This document shows positions 16,308 through 25,056 of a stretch of 64,000 bases of DNA, one piece after another. Location: assembly GCF_014284365.1 (NCBI RefSeq), contig NZ_JACOGG010000013.1:62001-126000 (forward strand), written 5' to 3'. The translations under genes and the position numbers were made by a program. Below the pieces are notes generated by a model. It was not told where the DNA came from and searched no databases. It was given only the letters and a program-made list of their open reading frames with translations. The DNA comes from Cognatundibacterium rugosum (GTDB lineage Bacteria; Pseudomonadota; Gammaproteobacteria; Burkholderiales; Burkholderiaceae_D). Every line of letters starts with the position of its first letter. Position 1 is the stretch's first letter.

Positions 16308-19300
16308 GTCAGCCTTTACATGCAGTCGATTTTCCTTTGCGCGGCGCGCGTCTGATCGAGGCCAGTGCCGGTACCGGTAAAACCTGGACCATCGCCGCGC
16401 TGTATATCCGTCTGGTGCTTGGACATGGTGGCGAGCATGGATACGGGCGTCCCTTGTTGCCGACCGAAATCCTGGTCATGACCTTTACCCGCGCCGCAAC
16501 CCGTGAATTGTCTGAGCGCATTCGCCAGCGTCTGGTGCAGGCCGCTGCGTATTTTCGCGGTGAGCCGGGCGTGGAAGACGATCCGTTTTTGCAGGCGCTC
16601 AGCGACAGCTACCGTGAGCCGCAGCAAGCGCTGCAAGCCGCACACATGCTGATGATGGCGGCAGAAGCGATGGACGAATGCGCGATCTTTACTATCGATG
16701 CCTGGTGCCAACGTATGTTGCGTGAACACGCATTCGACAGCGGCTGCCTGTTCGATGAAGAACTGATCAGCAGCGAAACCAGTCTGCTCGATGATGCGGT
16801 GCGCGATTACTGGCGGCAACAAGTGTATCCGCTGCCTGCGACTGTATTTGCCCAGGTGGCAGAGGCCTGGGCCGATGTGCATGCCTTGCGCAGCGCGATA
16901 CCGCCTATGTTGCATTATGCAGAGCGTTATGCAGAACTGGGCACAGTGTCACTCGCTAAATTGCTGGCCGATAAACGTGAAACCGAGCAGAACAGCGTAC
17001 AGCAATTGAAAAGCCAGTGGCGTGCGCTGCTGGAGGAATTACAGCTGTGGTTAGAAAAGCATAGCGCCATCCTCAATGGCAACCGCTTGCGCAAAACGAC
17101 GCTGGCGGCGTTTTTTGAGAGCGCGAAGCAATGGCTGGATCAGGCACAGCAAATAATTCCTGATAAGCGTTTTCTGGACGGTTGCGATAGGCTCAATGCA
17201 GACAATTTGCAGACTTGCTTTAAAAAAGATCAGTCTGCCGTGTTGCCGCAGGCGGCTAGCCTGTTCCCCGAACTGAAGGCAGCCTTGCTTGCATTTGAAC
17301 CAGTGCAGCATGTGATGCTCAAACATGCGGCAGTGCGGGTGGCCCAGCGCATGCAGCAGCTCAAGCAAATGAACCGTCAGTTTGGTTTTGCCGATATGCT
17401 GCAACGTTTGCGGCTGGCGCTGGAATCGGCCAACGGAGCGACGCTGGCGCGCCGTATGAGCAGCCAGCATCCGGTTGCGCTGATTGACGAGTTTCAGGAC
17501 ACCTCGCCCGATCAGTATAGGATTTTTGATTTGCTGTATCGCTTGCACGATGCTGACACGCCGCATGGAATTTTTCTGATTGGCGACCCTAAACAGGCGA
17601 TTTACGGCTTCCGTGGTGCCGACATCCACAGCTATCTGGATGCGCGGCGTGCCACCAGTGGACGTCACTATGTGTTGAATACGAATTTCCGTTCCTCGGC
17701 GGCGCTGGTGGGGGCGGTGAATCAGTTGTTTGAACTGGCGGAAGGCAATGCTGCTCAGCCCGGTTATCCGGCCGGGGCCTTTCGTTACCGCACAGCGCAA
17801 GGCAATCCGCTGCCTTTTGAACCGGTGCAAGCCAGGGGCAGGGCGGAAACATTTGTGACTGCGGCAGGGACACCGGCCGCCATGACGCTCAGTTATGTGC
17901 AGCAGGACATGAGTAAAGACGAACTGCATCGCCATGTGTCCGCCGTTTGCGCTGAACAGATTGTCAGCTTGCTCAATGATGCATACGCCGGTTTTCGTCA
18001 GGATGAACAACTGACGCCGGTGAAACCGGCAGACATTGCGATTCTGGTGCGTGACCGCAGTGAAGCCAGAGCCGTGCGGCATGCCTTGCAACAGCGTGGT
18101 GTGGCCAGTGTGTATTTATCGGACAAAGATTCGATTTTCGACAGCGATGAAGCACGCGATATGCTGTTGTGGCTGCAGGCGATTGCGAACCCTATGCAGG
18201 CGGCGACTGCACGTGCCGCCTATGCCACCCGCAGTGCCAATCTGTCGCTGCAGGAACTGGCGACGCTGGTCAGCGATGACCTGGCCTGGGAAGCCAGAAC
18301 GGAATTACTCAGACAGATGCATCGTATCTGGCAGCGCCAGGGCATACTCGCGATGTTGCGCCGTTTCATCCATGAGCTGCATTTGCCAGCCACGTTGCTG
18401 GCGCAAACTGGTGGCGAACGACGGCTTACGGATATGCTGCATCTGGCGGAATTACTGCAATCGGCCAGTCAGCAACTGGATGGCGAACAGGCGCTGATAC
18501 GCTGGCTGGCGGAACAGATGCATGACCCTGTTGATAGCGGTGCCGATGAGCTGGTACTAAGGCTGGAAAGTGATGCCGAGCTGGTACAGGTCATCACTAT
18601 CCATAAATCCAAGGGCCTGGAATTCCCTATCGTGTTTTTGCCGTTTGCCGCAGCAGCACGCCCGGTCGCGCGCCGTGCCGGGAAATTGCTGACCTATACC
18701 GATGCCGATGGCGTGACACAACTGGATCTGACACAAAGCAAAGAAGTATTGGAACTCGCCGATGCGGCGCGGCTGGAGGAAGATTTACGTTTGCTGTATG
18801 TGGCGCTGACGCGACCCCGGCATGCATTGTGGATGGGCGTGACGGCGCAAAAAGGGCGCTTTCAGCATTCTGCGCTCGGTTATTTGCTCAATGCGGGGAA
18901 TGCGATAGAAGCGGGTCAACTCGCGCAACTGCTACAGCCCTTACTCGTCAACAGCGCGATCGCCGCACAGGATAGCAGTGCGCAACCCGGCCTGAGCAGG
19001 TTGATGCGCCAGCAGGCCGCTCCTGTATTGCAGGATGCGCCCGTGTACTCGGCACAGTTTGAACGCAATTGGAGTGTCGCCAGTTATACCTCGATTACCC
19101 GTGGACTGGGTGAAACCCGGCAAGCGCATAGCGCGCTGATGGAAAAGCTGTCAGAAGTCGATGATGCCGCATCCTGGCAGCAAGTACAGGACAGCCCCTG
19201 GCACCGCTTTCCGCGCGGTCCGGTGCCGGGACAGTTTTTGCATGAACAGCTGGAATGGCTGGCCGGTGAAGGCTTTGATTTTGTGTATAGCGAACGTTAT

Positions 19301-19918
19301 CGCGCTGTGATGGAAAAACGTTGCGAACGCGCTGGTTGGGCGCACAGACAGGACGATGTGATCGCCTGGCTGGCCGCAGTCTGCAGCCGCGAGCTGCCCG
19401 CATTGGGGTGTTCGCTGTCTGCGTTGCAGCAATGTGTGCCTGAAATGGAATTCTGGTTTCCGGCCAGTGGCTTACTCAGTGCGGAATTGGATGCGCTTTG
19501 TCGTCAGCATGTATTGCCAGGGCTGGCGCGTCCTGCCTTGAGTGAACGTGATATGCATGGCATGTTGCGCGGTTTTCAGGATCTGGTGTTTTGTCATGAG
19601 GGCCGCTATTGGGTGATGGATTACAAGTCCAATACCATAGGCCCGAATGATGCGAGCTATCACAGTCAGGCTTTGCAGCTATGTCTGGTTCATCATCGTT
19701 ATGATGTGCAGGGCGTGCTGTATCTGCTGGCCTTACACCGTTTGCTCAGGCAGCGCATGGGCGATGCATATGTGCCGGAACAGCATCTGGGCGGTGCGCT
19801 GTTTTACTTCATGCGCGGTGTGGCTCATGCTGACACGGCCGGCTGCATCCGTATCGCGCCGGACGCCGCTTTGCTGACGCAGCTGGATCAGCTGTTTCCA
19901 GCCCAAACCAGTTGGTAA
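16304..19918 (+). CDS. recB: RecBCD exonuclease V beta subunit RecB (helicase-nuclease)
   Basis: A 1204-residue protein from ATG 16304, whose ATGA overlaps the recC stop; the open frame upstream of it lies inside recC. The UvrD-type helicase motifs are present: EASAGTGKTWT (Walker A, residues about 19-29), VMTFTRAATREL, LIDEFQDTSPDQY (Walker B), FLIGDPKQAIYGFRGAD, TIHKSKGLEFPIVFLPF and LRLLYVALTRPR. The C-terminal nuclease domain has VMDYKSNTIG with Asp 1106 and Lys 1108. It is the 3'-5' helicase and the only nuclease of RecBCD, and loads RecA after Chi. All motifs are intact. Confidence 0.96.
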   Translation: MSQPLHAVDFPLRGARLIEASAGTGKTWTIAALYIRLVLGHGGEHGYGRPLLPTEILVMTFTRAATRELSERIRQRLVQAAAYFRGEPGVEDDPFLQALSDSYREPQQALQAAHMLMMAAEAMDECAIFTIDAWCQRMLREHAFDSGCLFDEELISSETSLLDDAVRDYWRQQVYPLPATVFAQVAEAWADVHALRSAIPPMLHYAERYAELGTVSLAKLLADKRETEQNSVQQLKSQWRALLEELQLWLEKHSAILNGNRLRKTTLAAFFESAKQWLDQAQQIIPDKRFLDGCDRLNADNLQTCFKKDQSAVLPQAASLFPELKAALLAFEPVQHVMLKHAAVRVAQRMQQLKQMNRQFGFADMLQRLRLALESANGATLARRMSSQHPVALIDEFQDTSPDQYRIFDLLYRLHDADTPHGIFLIGDPKQAIYGFRGADIHSYLDARRATSGRHYVLNTNFRSSAALVGAVNQLFELAEGNAAQPGYPAGAFRYRTAQGNPLPFEPVQARGRAETFVTAAGTPAAMTLSYVQQDMSKDELHRHVSAVCAEQIVSLLNDAYAGFRQDEQLTPVKPADIAILVRDRSEARAVRHALQQRGVASVYLSDKDSIFDSDEARDMLLWLQAIANPMQAATARAAYATRSANLSLQELATLVSDDLAWEARTELLRQMHRIWQRQGILAMLRRFIHELHLPATLLAQTGGERRLTDMLHLAELLQSASQQLDGEQALIRWLAEQMHDPVDSGADELVLRLESDAELVQVITIHKSKGLEFPIVFLPFAAAARPVARRAGKLLTYTDADGVTQLDLTQSKEVLELADAARLEEDLRLLYVALTRPRHALWMGVTAQKGRFQHSALGYLLNAGNAIEAGQLAQLLQPLLVNSAIAAQDSSAQPGLSRLMRQQAAPVLQDAPVYSAQFERNWSVASYTSITRGLGETRQAHSALMEKLSEVDDAASWQQVQDSPWHRFPRGPVPGQFLHEQLEWLAGEGFDFVYSERYRAVMEKRCERAGWAHRQDDVIAWLAAVCSRELPALGCSLSALQQCVPEMEFWFPASGLLSAELDALCRQHVLPGLARPALSERDMHGMLRGFQDLVFCHEGRYWVMDYKSNTIGPNDASYHSQALQLCLVHHRYDVQGVLYLLALHRLLRQRMGDAYVPEQHLGGALFYFMRGVAHADTAGCIRIAPDAALLTQLDQLFPAQTSW

Positions 19919-19965
19919 GTGAGGCGTCTGATGTCGTCTTTTTGTATTCTATTCAGTGAGCCACG

Positions 19966-22086
19966 ATGTCCAGCTTAGAACTTAACCCGGCCCAGCCGCC
20001 GCAATCCTTGCAGCACTCCCTGCCGCCATCTCAGCCAGTCTATCCTGCGCTGCAGGAAATCGCTGCAGTCACCACTGCCCAGCATGGCTTACCGGCCGCG
20101 CTGGATCAACAACTGGAGCTGCTGATGCAGCAGGGCGAGCTGCGTCGTCTGGGTGTGGCATTTACCCGCTTTGTGGCACAGCTGGGCACCGCCGACCCGG
20201 TATTGTTGTTGAGTTGCGTGGTGCTGTCAGAACTGGAAGGACGTGGGCACAGCTGTCTGCGCATTCCCGATTTATTGAGCGATCCGGATGCCTTGTTGGG
20301 ATGGCCCACCGGACAGTGGCAGGCTTTGCAAAACAGCGCCGGACCTTTGCCCGCCACCAGCCGCTTGTGGCTGCGTCAACTCGCCGCCTGTAGTCAGGTG
20401 TTACTCGAAGCGGAGCTGGATCACGGTCAACCCCTGCTGTTGGTGGATGACCGACTATATCTGCGCCGTTACTGGAATTATGAATGTGCAGTCGCCAGCG
20501 CCGTGCAGCGCAAGGCCAGTCAGCCACGGTCACTGGATTTGCAGCAGGTCAGACAGGGACTGGATACGCTGTTCGGCGTAGCCAAAAACACAGACGCAGC
20601 GCAGACGGTGGATTGGCAAAGAATCGCCTGTGCGATTGCAGTGCGCAGTCATTTCAGTATCATCACCGGCGGGCCCGGCACCGGTAAAACCTATACCGTG
20701 GCGCGTTTGCTGGCATTGCTGTTTTCTTTATCTGCACAGGCAGAGCAATTGCGCATCGTGCTGGCTGCGCCGACCGGCAAGGCGGCTGCGCGTCTGAAGC
20801 AGGCGATCGACCATGCCTTATCCGGGCTGGCAGAAAAAATGCAGGGCCAACTGCCGCTGACTGAACTGGCGGCGCGCATGGCACCGGCAGCGACTTTGCA
20901 CAGCTTGCTGGGTGCGCGTCCCGATACGCGCCGCTTCCGCCACCATGCGGGTAATCCACTCGATGTCGATGTGCTGATTGTGGATGAGGCGTCGATGGTG
21001 CATCTGGAAATGATGGCAGCCATTCTGGATGCTTTGCCACCGCATGCGATGCTGATTTTACTCGGCGATAAAGACCAGCTGGCCTCGGTGGAAGCCGGTG
21101 CGGTATTGGGCGATTTGTGCCACAACGCGAGTGCCGGTGCCTATCTGCCTGAAACCGCTGCCTATGTACAGGCCGCCAGCGGCCAGCAACTGCCAGCAGC
21201 GATGCTGCATGGTCAGTCCGCACTGGCGCAGCAAACCGTGATGCTGCGTGAGAGCCGCCGTTTCGGTGGCCCCATCGGTCAGCTTGCGCTCGCCGTGAAT
21301 GCGGGTCAGGTAGCTGCCAGCAGCCACTTACTACAGACCGATAACAGTGGCATGCTGAGCTGGTATGCGCAGGTGCAATTGCCTGCCTTGCTGCAACTGG
21401 CGCTGGCTGGTCGTGCCGGAGTGGAAGACAGTTATCTGACTTATCTGCAATTGCTGCAAGCCGCGCCAGTGTTGCAGTCTGATGCTGCAGAGGATGGTGC
21501 AGAGAGTAACGCCGATGCTGGCAATGAAGCAGATTATCTGGCCTGGGTAAAGCAGGTGCTGCTCGCGTTTGACCGCTTCCGCATCCTGTGTGCGGTACGT
21601 GAAGGCGAATGGGGTGTGGCCGGTGTGAATGCACTGATCGAGCAAGCCTTGATGACACAGCGCTGGATACAAAAACGCAGTGACTGGTATGCCGGGCGTC
21701 CGGTCATGATTACGCGTAATGACTACGGCCTGGGTGTATTTAACGGCGATATCGGCATGACCCTGCCTGACCCGCGACGCCCGGATTCGCTGCGTGTGTA
21801 TTTTCTGCAGGGCGAGCAGGTGCGCAGTGTGCTCGCAACCCGGCTGGCTGATGTGGAAACCGCCTTCGCGATGACAGTACACAAATCCCAGGGCTCAGAA
21901 TTCTCACACGTCGCACTGGTCTTGCCCGAACAGGGCGGCAACTTACTGGCAAGAGAATTGCTGTACACCGGCATCACGCGTGCGCGCCAGTTCTTCACAC
22001 TGCTGACACCACAGCCTGGCGTATTTGCGGATGCCCTACAGCGCCAGACTAAGCGTGTGAGTGGTTTGCAAGCCTTGTTGAGCTAG
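19966..22086 (+). CDS. recD: RecBCD exonuclease V alpha subunit RecD (5'-3' helicase)
   Basis: A 706-residue SF1B helicase. The Walker A motif GGPGTGKTYT is at residues 235-244, followed by VLAAPTGKAAARLKQAI, LIVDEASMVHLEMM (Walker B), ILLGDKDQLASVEAGAVLGD, and near the end MTVHKSQGSEFSHVALVLP with LLYTGITRAR. It is the fast 5'-3' motor of RecBCD and controls its nuclease. It starts 47 bp after recB on the same strand. No good Shine-Dalgarno precedes ATG 19966, and a frame-consistent start further upstream is not obvious. An acidic stretch at about residues 505-522 looks like a linker. Confidence 0.95.
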   Translation: MSSLELNPAQPPQSLQHSLPPSQPVYPALQEIAAVTTAQHGLPAALDQQLELLMQQGELRRLGVAFTRFVAQLGTADPVLLLSCVVLSELEGRGHSCLRIPDLLSDPDALLGWPTGQWQALQNSAGPLPATSRLWLRQLAACSQVLLEAELDHGQPLLLVDDRLYLRRYWNYECAVASAVQRKASQPRSLDLQQVRQGLDTLFGVAKNTDAAQTVDWQRIACAIAVRSHFSIITGGPGTGKTYTVARLLALLFSLSAQAEQLRIVLAAPTGKAAARLKQAIDHALSGLAEKMQGQLPLTELAARMAPAATLHSLLGARPDTRRFRHHAGNPLDVDVLIVDEASMVHLEMMAAILDALPPHAMLILLGDKDQLASVEAGAVLGDLCHNASAGAYLPETAAYVQAASGQQLPAAMLHGQSALAQQTVMLRESRRFGGPIGQLALAVNAGQVAASSHLLQTDNSGMLSWYAQVQLPALLQLALAGRAGVEDSYLTYLQLLQAAPVLQSDAAEDGAESNADAGNEADYLAWVKQVLLAFDRFRILCAVREGEWGVAGVNALIEQALMTQRWIQKRSDWYAGRPVMITRNDYGLGVFNGDIGMTLPDPRRPDSLRVYFLQGEQVRSVLATRLADVETAFAMTVHKSQGSEFSHVALVLPEQGGNLLARELLYTGITRARQFFTLLTPQPGVFADALQRQTKRVSGLQALLS

Positions 22087-22124
22087 GTGTTGTTGCTTGC
22101 TATGGCAGATGCATTGAAAAATGA

Positions 22125-22158
22125 CGAATCCGGCACCGCGCGGGCAGTGCCGGATTCG
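22125..22158 (-). terminator. Intrinsic terminator after qorB
   Basis: A perfect 12-bp stem, CGAATCCGGCAC with GTGCCGGATTCG, encloses a 10-nt loop between recD and qorB. Read on the minus strand it is followed after a few bases by TTTTT, as expected for the end of the qorB transcript. It may also slow plus-strand transcription leaving recD. Confidence 0.75.
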
Positions 22159-22179
22159 CACATCATTGAGTTCAACAGA

Positions 22180-23046
22180 TCACACAACTCCAACAGCAGC
22201 TAATGCAGCGCGTACATAGTCGCTGAGCGGGGTGGTTGGGCGGCCCAGCAGTGCAGACAGTTGTTTGCTGTCGTCAAACAAGACGCCTTTGGCGGCTTCC
22301 ACATCCCAGCCTGCGATGCCGTTTGCCCAGACTTCCGGTAAGCCAGCTTGCAGCAGGATGGCCGCAAATTCTTGTTCTGGCAGCGAATGATAGGGAATTG
22401 TTTTGCCGGTTTGTGCAGAGATTTCCTGCGCGATTCCAGCCATAGTCGGTGCGCTGTCACCGGCCAGTTCATAGCTGCGTTCTGCGTGGGCGGCCGGGTT
22501 AGCCAGTACGATGGCGGCGGCTTCGGCGTAGTCGGCGCGCGGTGCCAGCGACAATTTGCCATCGGCTGCGCTGCCGACCAGTGCGCCATGCGCAATAGCG
22601 GGTGCCAGATTGCCGGTGTAATTTTCTGCATACCAGCCATTGCGTAATATCGTATAGCTGAGTCCGGATGCCTTGATCAGTTGTTCAGTTTCAACATGCT
22701 CGGGTGCCAGGTTCAGGCTGGATCGGTCTGCATGTAACAGGCTGGTATAGACCAGATGGCGCACGCCAGCCAGTTTGGCTGCGTCTATCACATTGCGGTG
22801 TTGCGCCACGCGTTGACCCAGTTCATTGCCGGAAATCAGCAGCAGGGTATCCACGCCTGTCAGTGCCAGTTGCAGGGTGGTGGCATCACTGCTGTAATCA
22901 GCGGCTTTGACAGCAACGCCGAGGTCGGTCGCTTTTTCCGGTGAGCGTACCAGTGCCAGGATGTCGCTGTTGGTGACACGTGTGCTGAGGTGTTGAATGA
23001 CGAGACGTCCGAGTTGGCCGTTAGCGGCTGTAATTGCGATAGTCAT
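22180..23046 (-). CDS. qorB: NAD(P)H:quinone oxidoreductase, NmrA-like SDR (QorB/YtfG family)
   Basis: A 288-residue protein very like Escherichia coli QorB/YtfG: ITAANGQLGRLVIQHL (cofactor loop), TLLLISGNELGQRVAQHRN, LVYTSLLHADRSSLNLAPEH, ILRNGWYAENYTGNLAP, YELAGDSAPTMAG and LFDDSKQLSALLGRPTTPLS. The enzyme reduces quinones with NADPH and is thought to relieve quinone stress. I chose ATG 23046 because AAGGAAAA lies just upstream; the frame continues to 23070. It is divergent from an HxlR-type regulator, the same arrangement as E. coli ytfG-ytfH (qorB-qorR). Palindromic operator half-sites lie between the two genes. Confidence 0.88.
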   Translation of the reverse strand: MTIAITAANGQLGRLVIQHLSTRVTNSDILALVRSPEKATDLGVAVKAADYSSDATTLQLALTGVDTLLLISGNELGQRVAQHRNVIDAAKLAGVRHLVYTSLLHADRSSLNLAPEHVETEQLIKASGLSYTILRNGWYAENYTGNLAPAIAHGALVGSAADGKLSLAPRADYAEAAAIVLANPAAHAERSYELAGDSAPTMAGIAQEISAQTGKTIPYHSLPEQEFAAILLQAGLPEVWANGIAGWDVEAAKGVLFDDSKQLSALLGRPTTPLSDYVRAALAAVGVV

Positions 23047-23137
23047 GGCTTTTTCCTTGAGTGAGATCAATGTGTGTCTATGGTCCGGGTGCTTGCATCC
23101 GGCACTGAAATCATTGTACGATTGGCGCTAACTTTTC

Positions 23138-23161
23138 GTAAGTACTTACATAAAGGTAAGT
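23138..23161. promoter_or_regulatory. Probable HxlR/QorR operator between divergent genes
   Basis: Three GTAAGT-type half-sites lie in a row: GTAAGTACTTAC (perfect 12-bp palindrome, 23138-23149), then six bases, then GTAAGT (23156-23161). The last two half-sites also form an inverted repeat with a 6-bp spacer. The cluster ends 6 bp before the regulator's ATG and about 90 bp from the qorB start. HxlR-family repressors bind palindromes of this size. The pairing with this regulator is inferred from position. Confidence 0.6.
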
Positions 23162-23167
23162 GATAAC

Positions 23168-23611
23168 ATGAATAAATCACCAAAAAAACGGGCTGATACG
23201 ACAGAGCGACTGCCCTTGTCCGAGGCAGTCAGGCGCGGCGATTTGCTGATGGAAGCATGTCCTTCGCGCGATGTGCTCAAGCATGTGACCAGTCGCTGGG
23301 GCGTGCTTATTCTGATGGTGCTGGAAAACGGAACGCGCCGTTTTTCTGAACTCAGGCGTGCGGTTGGCGGCGTCAGTGAGCGCATGTTGGCGCAGACCTT
23401 GCAATGGCTGGAGGCTGATGGCTTAATTCTGCGTGAGGCAAAAGATGTCGTGCCACCGCATGTGGAATACAGCCTCACCCCACTGGGTCAGGAAGCCGCA
23501 GAAAAAGTGCGGGTGCTGGCAGACTGGATAGAAATCCGTATTGGTGATGTGCTGGCGGCACGTGAACGCCACGAGGCGCAGCCGGTATCCACCCGCAATC
23601 GCGCCAAATAA
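23168..23611 (+). CDS. HxlR-family winged-helix regulator (QorR/YtfH-like)
   Basis: A 147-residue protein with an HxlR domain: CPSRDVLKHVTSRWGVLILM (conserved N-terminal Cys), then NGTRRFSELRRAVGGVSERML and LQWLEADGLILREA with HVEYSLTPLGQEA. These give the winged helix and the wing that ends in an S/TLTxxG motif. In YtfH/QorR and related regulators the Cys near the N-terminus senses electrophiles or quinones; here it is Cys 36 by count. It is divergent from qorB across a putative operator and is followed 26 bp later by a dienelactone hydrolase gene. It likely represses qorB and itself. Confidence 0.85.
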   Translation: MNKSPKKRADTTERLPLSEAVRRGDLLMEACPSRDVLKHVTSRWGVLILMVLENGTRRFSELRRAVGGVSERMLAQTLQWLEADGLILREAKDVVPPHVEYSLTPLGQEAAEKVRVLADWIEIRIGDVLAARERHEAQPVSTRNRAK

Positions 23612-23637
23612 TTTGAATGTCCAAACCGGGAGTGAGC

Positions 23638-24492
23638 ATGTGTAATGAACAAACCGCAGCAGCCATCAACGACGCAACGAATGCAGCGCAGTCGGCCGCA
23701 ACTGACTGGCGCGCTGCCATCGCGCCACAATGGCAGTCGCATGGCGCAGAGCTGACCCAGCGTGAGGTCGTGATCGTTACGCCGGATGGCAAGATGGATG
23801 CGTACTTCGTGCATCCGGCTAAGGGCAGCCATCCAGCCGTGCTGTTGTGGCCGGACATCGCCGGTCTGCGTGAAGCGAAGCGCATCATGGCAGCACGGCT
23901 GGCCGCAGCGGGCTATGCGGTGCTGGTGCTGAATCACTATTATCGCGATGCGCCAGCACCGCTGTATGTGGAATTCAGCGACTGGCTGGCTGACCGCGAT
24001 TCAGCCTGGCCGCGGGTGGCAAGAATACGTCCGGCTGGTATCGCGGCGGATACGCATGCGGCACTGGCTTTTCTGGATGGGCAGGCGGCGGTTGACCATA
24101 GCAAGAAAATCGCCAGCATCGGTTATTGTCTGGGTGCGGCATTTGCGCTGCGTGCTGCAGCGGCAGCGCCTGATCGCATTCATGCTGCGGTTTCCTTCCA
24201 TGGCGCATTTTTGATTACCAATCTGGCCGACAGCCCGCACCGCCTGTTCGCGCAGATGGCGTCTGAAGTCAGTCTGCTGTTAGCGATAGGCGAGGACGAT
24301 CATGCACAGCAACCCGACCATCAGGCCATCCTGCAGCAGGCGGCGCAGGATGCGGGCAGGGCGGCACAGGTGACCGTGTTCCCGGCTCAGCATGGCTGGT
24401 GCGTGATCGATATGCCGCGTTACGATGGACAGCAGTCGGAACTCGCGTGGCAGCAAATGCTGGCCTGCTTTGCGCGGGGTGGCGTGGCCTGA
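23638..24492 (+). CDS. Dienelactone hydrolase-family alpha/beta hydrolase
   Basis: A 284-residue alpha/beta hydrolase of the dienelactone hydrolase family. The nucleophile elbow is GYCLGA with Cys 164, the catalytic His is in AQHGWC near the C-terminus, and an acidic residue in AIGEDDHAQ completes the triad. The N-terminus (VVIVTPDGKMDAYFVHP) matches carboxymethylenebutenolidase-type proteins. I prefer ATG 23638 because CGGGAG lies 7-8 bases before it; ATG 23617 would add seven residues but has no ribosome-binding site. It probably shares a transcript with the HxlR regulator and ends at a strong terminator. The substrate is unknown, and a true catechol-pathway role is doubtful because no such genes are near. 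Confidence 0.8.
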   Translation: MCNEQTAAAINDATNAAQSAATDWRAAIAPQWQSHGAELTQREVVIVTPDGKMDAYFVHPAKGSHPAVLLWPDIAGLREAKRIMAARLAAAGYAVLVLNHYYRDAPAPLYVEFSDWLADRDSAWPRVARIRPAGIAADTHAALAFLDGQAAVDHSKKIASIGYCLGAAFALRAAAAAPDRIHAAVSFHGAFLITNLADSPHRLFAQMASEVSLLLAIGEDDHAQQPDHQAILQQAAQDAGRAAQVTVFPAQHGWCVIDMPRYDGQQSELAWQQMLACFARGGVA

Positions 24493-24532
24493 GGTCCTTG
24501 CTGATGAGTGATTGATCTCTGAAGCAGTAAGC

Positions 24533-24590
24533 TGCGGGTGTTGAGTCCGGTTCTGATTCTGAGCCGGTCTCACCACCCGCAAATTTTTTT
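24533..24590 (+). terminator. Strong intrinsic terminator after the hydrolase gene
   Basis: A long interrupted stem (TGCGGGTG/CACCCGCA outer, TGAG/CTCA and CCGG/CCGG inner) is followed by seven T residues at 24584-24590. It insulates the cobalamin-riboswitch leader from upstream transcription, so the valine operon must have its own promoter in about 24591-24660. Confidence 0.85.
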
Positions 24591-24619
24591 CATCGATATT
24601 TTTTCTTGTTTCTCATAAG

Positions 24620-24639
24620 TGACGTTTACGTAAACGTCA
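24620..24639. promoter_or_regulatory. 20-bp palindromic operator, LiuR-like, upstream of the riboswitch leader
   Basis: TGACGTTTACGTAAACGTCA is a perfect 20-bp palindrome placed 21 bp upstream of the riboswitch P1 helix. From memory, it resembles sites of the MerR-family regulator LiuR and similar regulators of branched-chain amino acid and fatty-acid breakdown. That fits the operon it precedes. No LiuR gene is in the window. Confidence 0.55.
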
Positions 24640-24660
24640 ATCGGTGCTATTGTTTTCTGC

Positions 24661-24840
24661 ATCAGGTGCTGCGTGTTCGTTCTGGATGCGACAGTTAAAC
24701 GGGAAAGTGGTGCGTCTCTTGCAGACTAAGCCGCTGCTGCCCCCGCAACGGTAAGTAAGTGTGGTTGTTACTCTGTGCCACTGGTCGACAGACTGGGAAG
24801 GCGTGACAGCAAGTCTTACGAGCCCGGATACCGGCCTGAT
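24661..24840 (+). promoter_or_regulatory. Cobalamin riboswitch aptamer
   Basis: All hallmark elements of the cobalamin riboswitch are present in order: GGTGCTGCGTG at the 5' side, TTAAACGGGAAAGTGGTGCG, the core GCTGCCCCCGCAACGGTAAG, GTGCCACTG, ACTGGGAAGGC, and the B12 box GAGCCCGGATACCGGCC at 24820-24836. A P1 helix closes the aptamer: ATCAGG (24661-24666) with CCTGAT (24835-24840). The RNA binds adenosylcobalamin or a related form and normally switches expression off. It is on the same strand as mmsA, with only expression-platform sequence between. Confidence 0.93.
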
Positions 24841-25056
24841 GATCTGTAGCGAATCGCGGGTTGGCGATCAGGCTGCAACGGCATCATTGCGATGCGGTTG
24901 GCGTCTGCGTCTCACGCTGTTCTCTGAGGTCGCGGTCTGGCACGGAGGGTGCTGGCCGTGGCGCACAATTTTTTCCCTTGCTGCGCTTTCAGTCAGGTCA
25001 CCGAAGCTGTGTCGCTTCGTGTCAGCACACGTGTGCACACGCGTCGGTGACTTTTT
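24834..25056 (+). promoter_or_regulatory. Riboswitch expression platform with competing helix and terminator
   Basis: GCCTGAT (24834-24840), the 3' strand of P1, can also pair with ATCAGGC (24867-24873), so the aptamer-closing helix has a direct competitor. Further on, GTCACCGA (24997-25004) pairs with TCGGTGAC (25044-25051), which runs straight into TTTTT (25052-25056), as in an intrinsic terminator. The loop holds nested hairpins, including CGAAGC/GCTTCG. This implies control by premature termination before mmsA. How the first switch helix couples to the terminator is not obvious by eye. Confidence 0.6.

Noticed and set aside
12777..22086. Considering recC-recB-recD as part of a mobile defence island
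   Set aside because: The genes have complete motifs, ordinary composition and the standard core-genome order; proximity to RADAR is not evidence of mobility.
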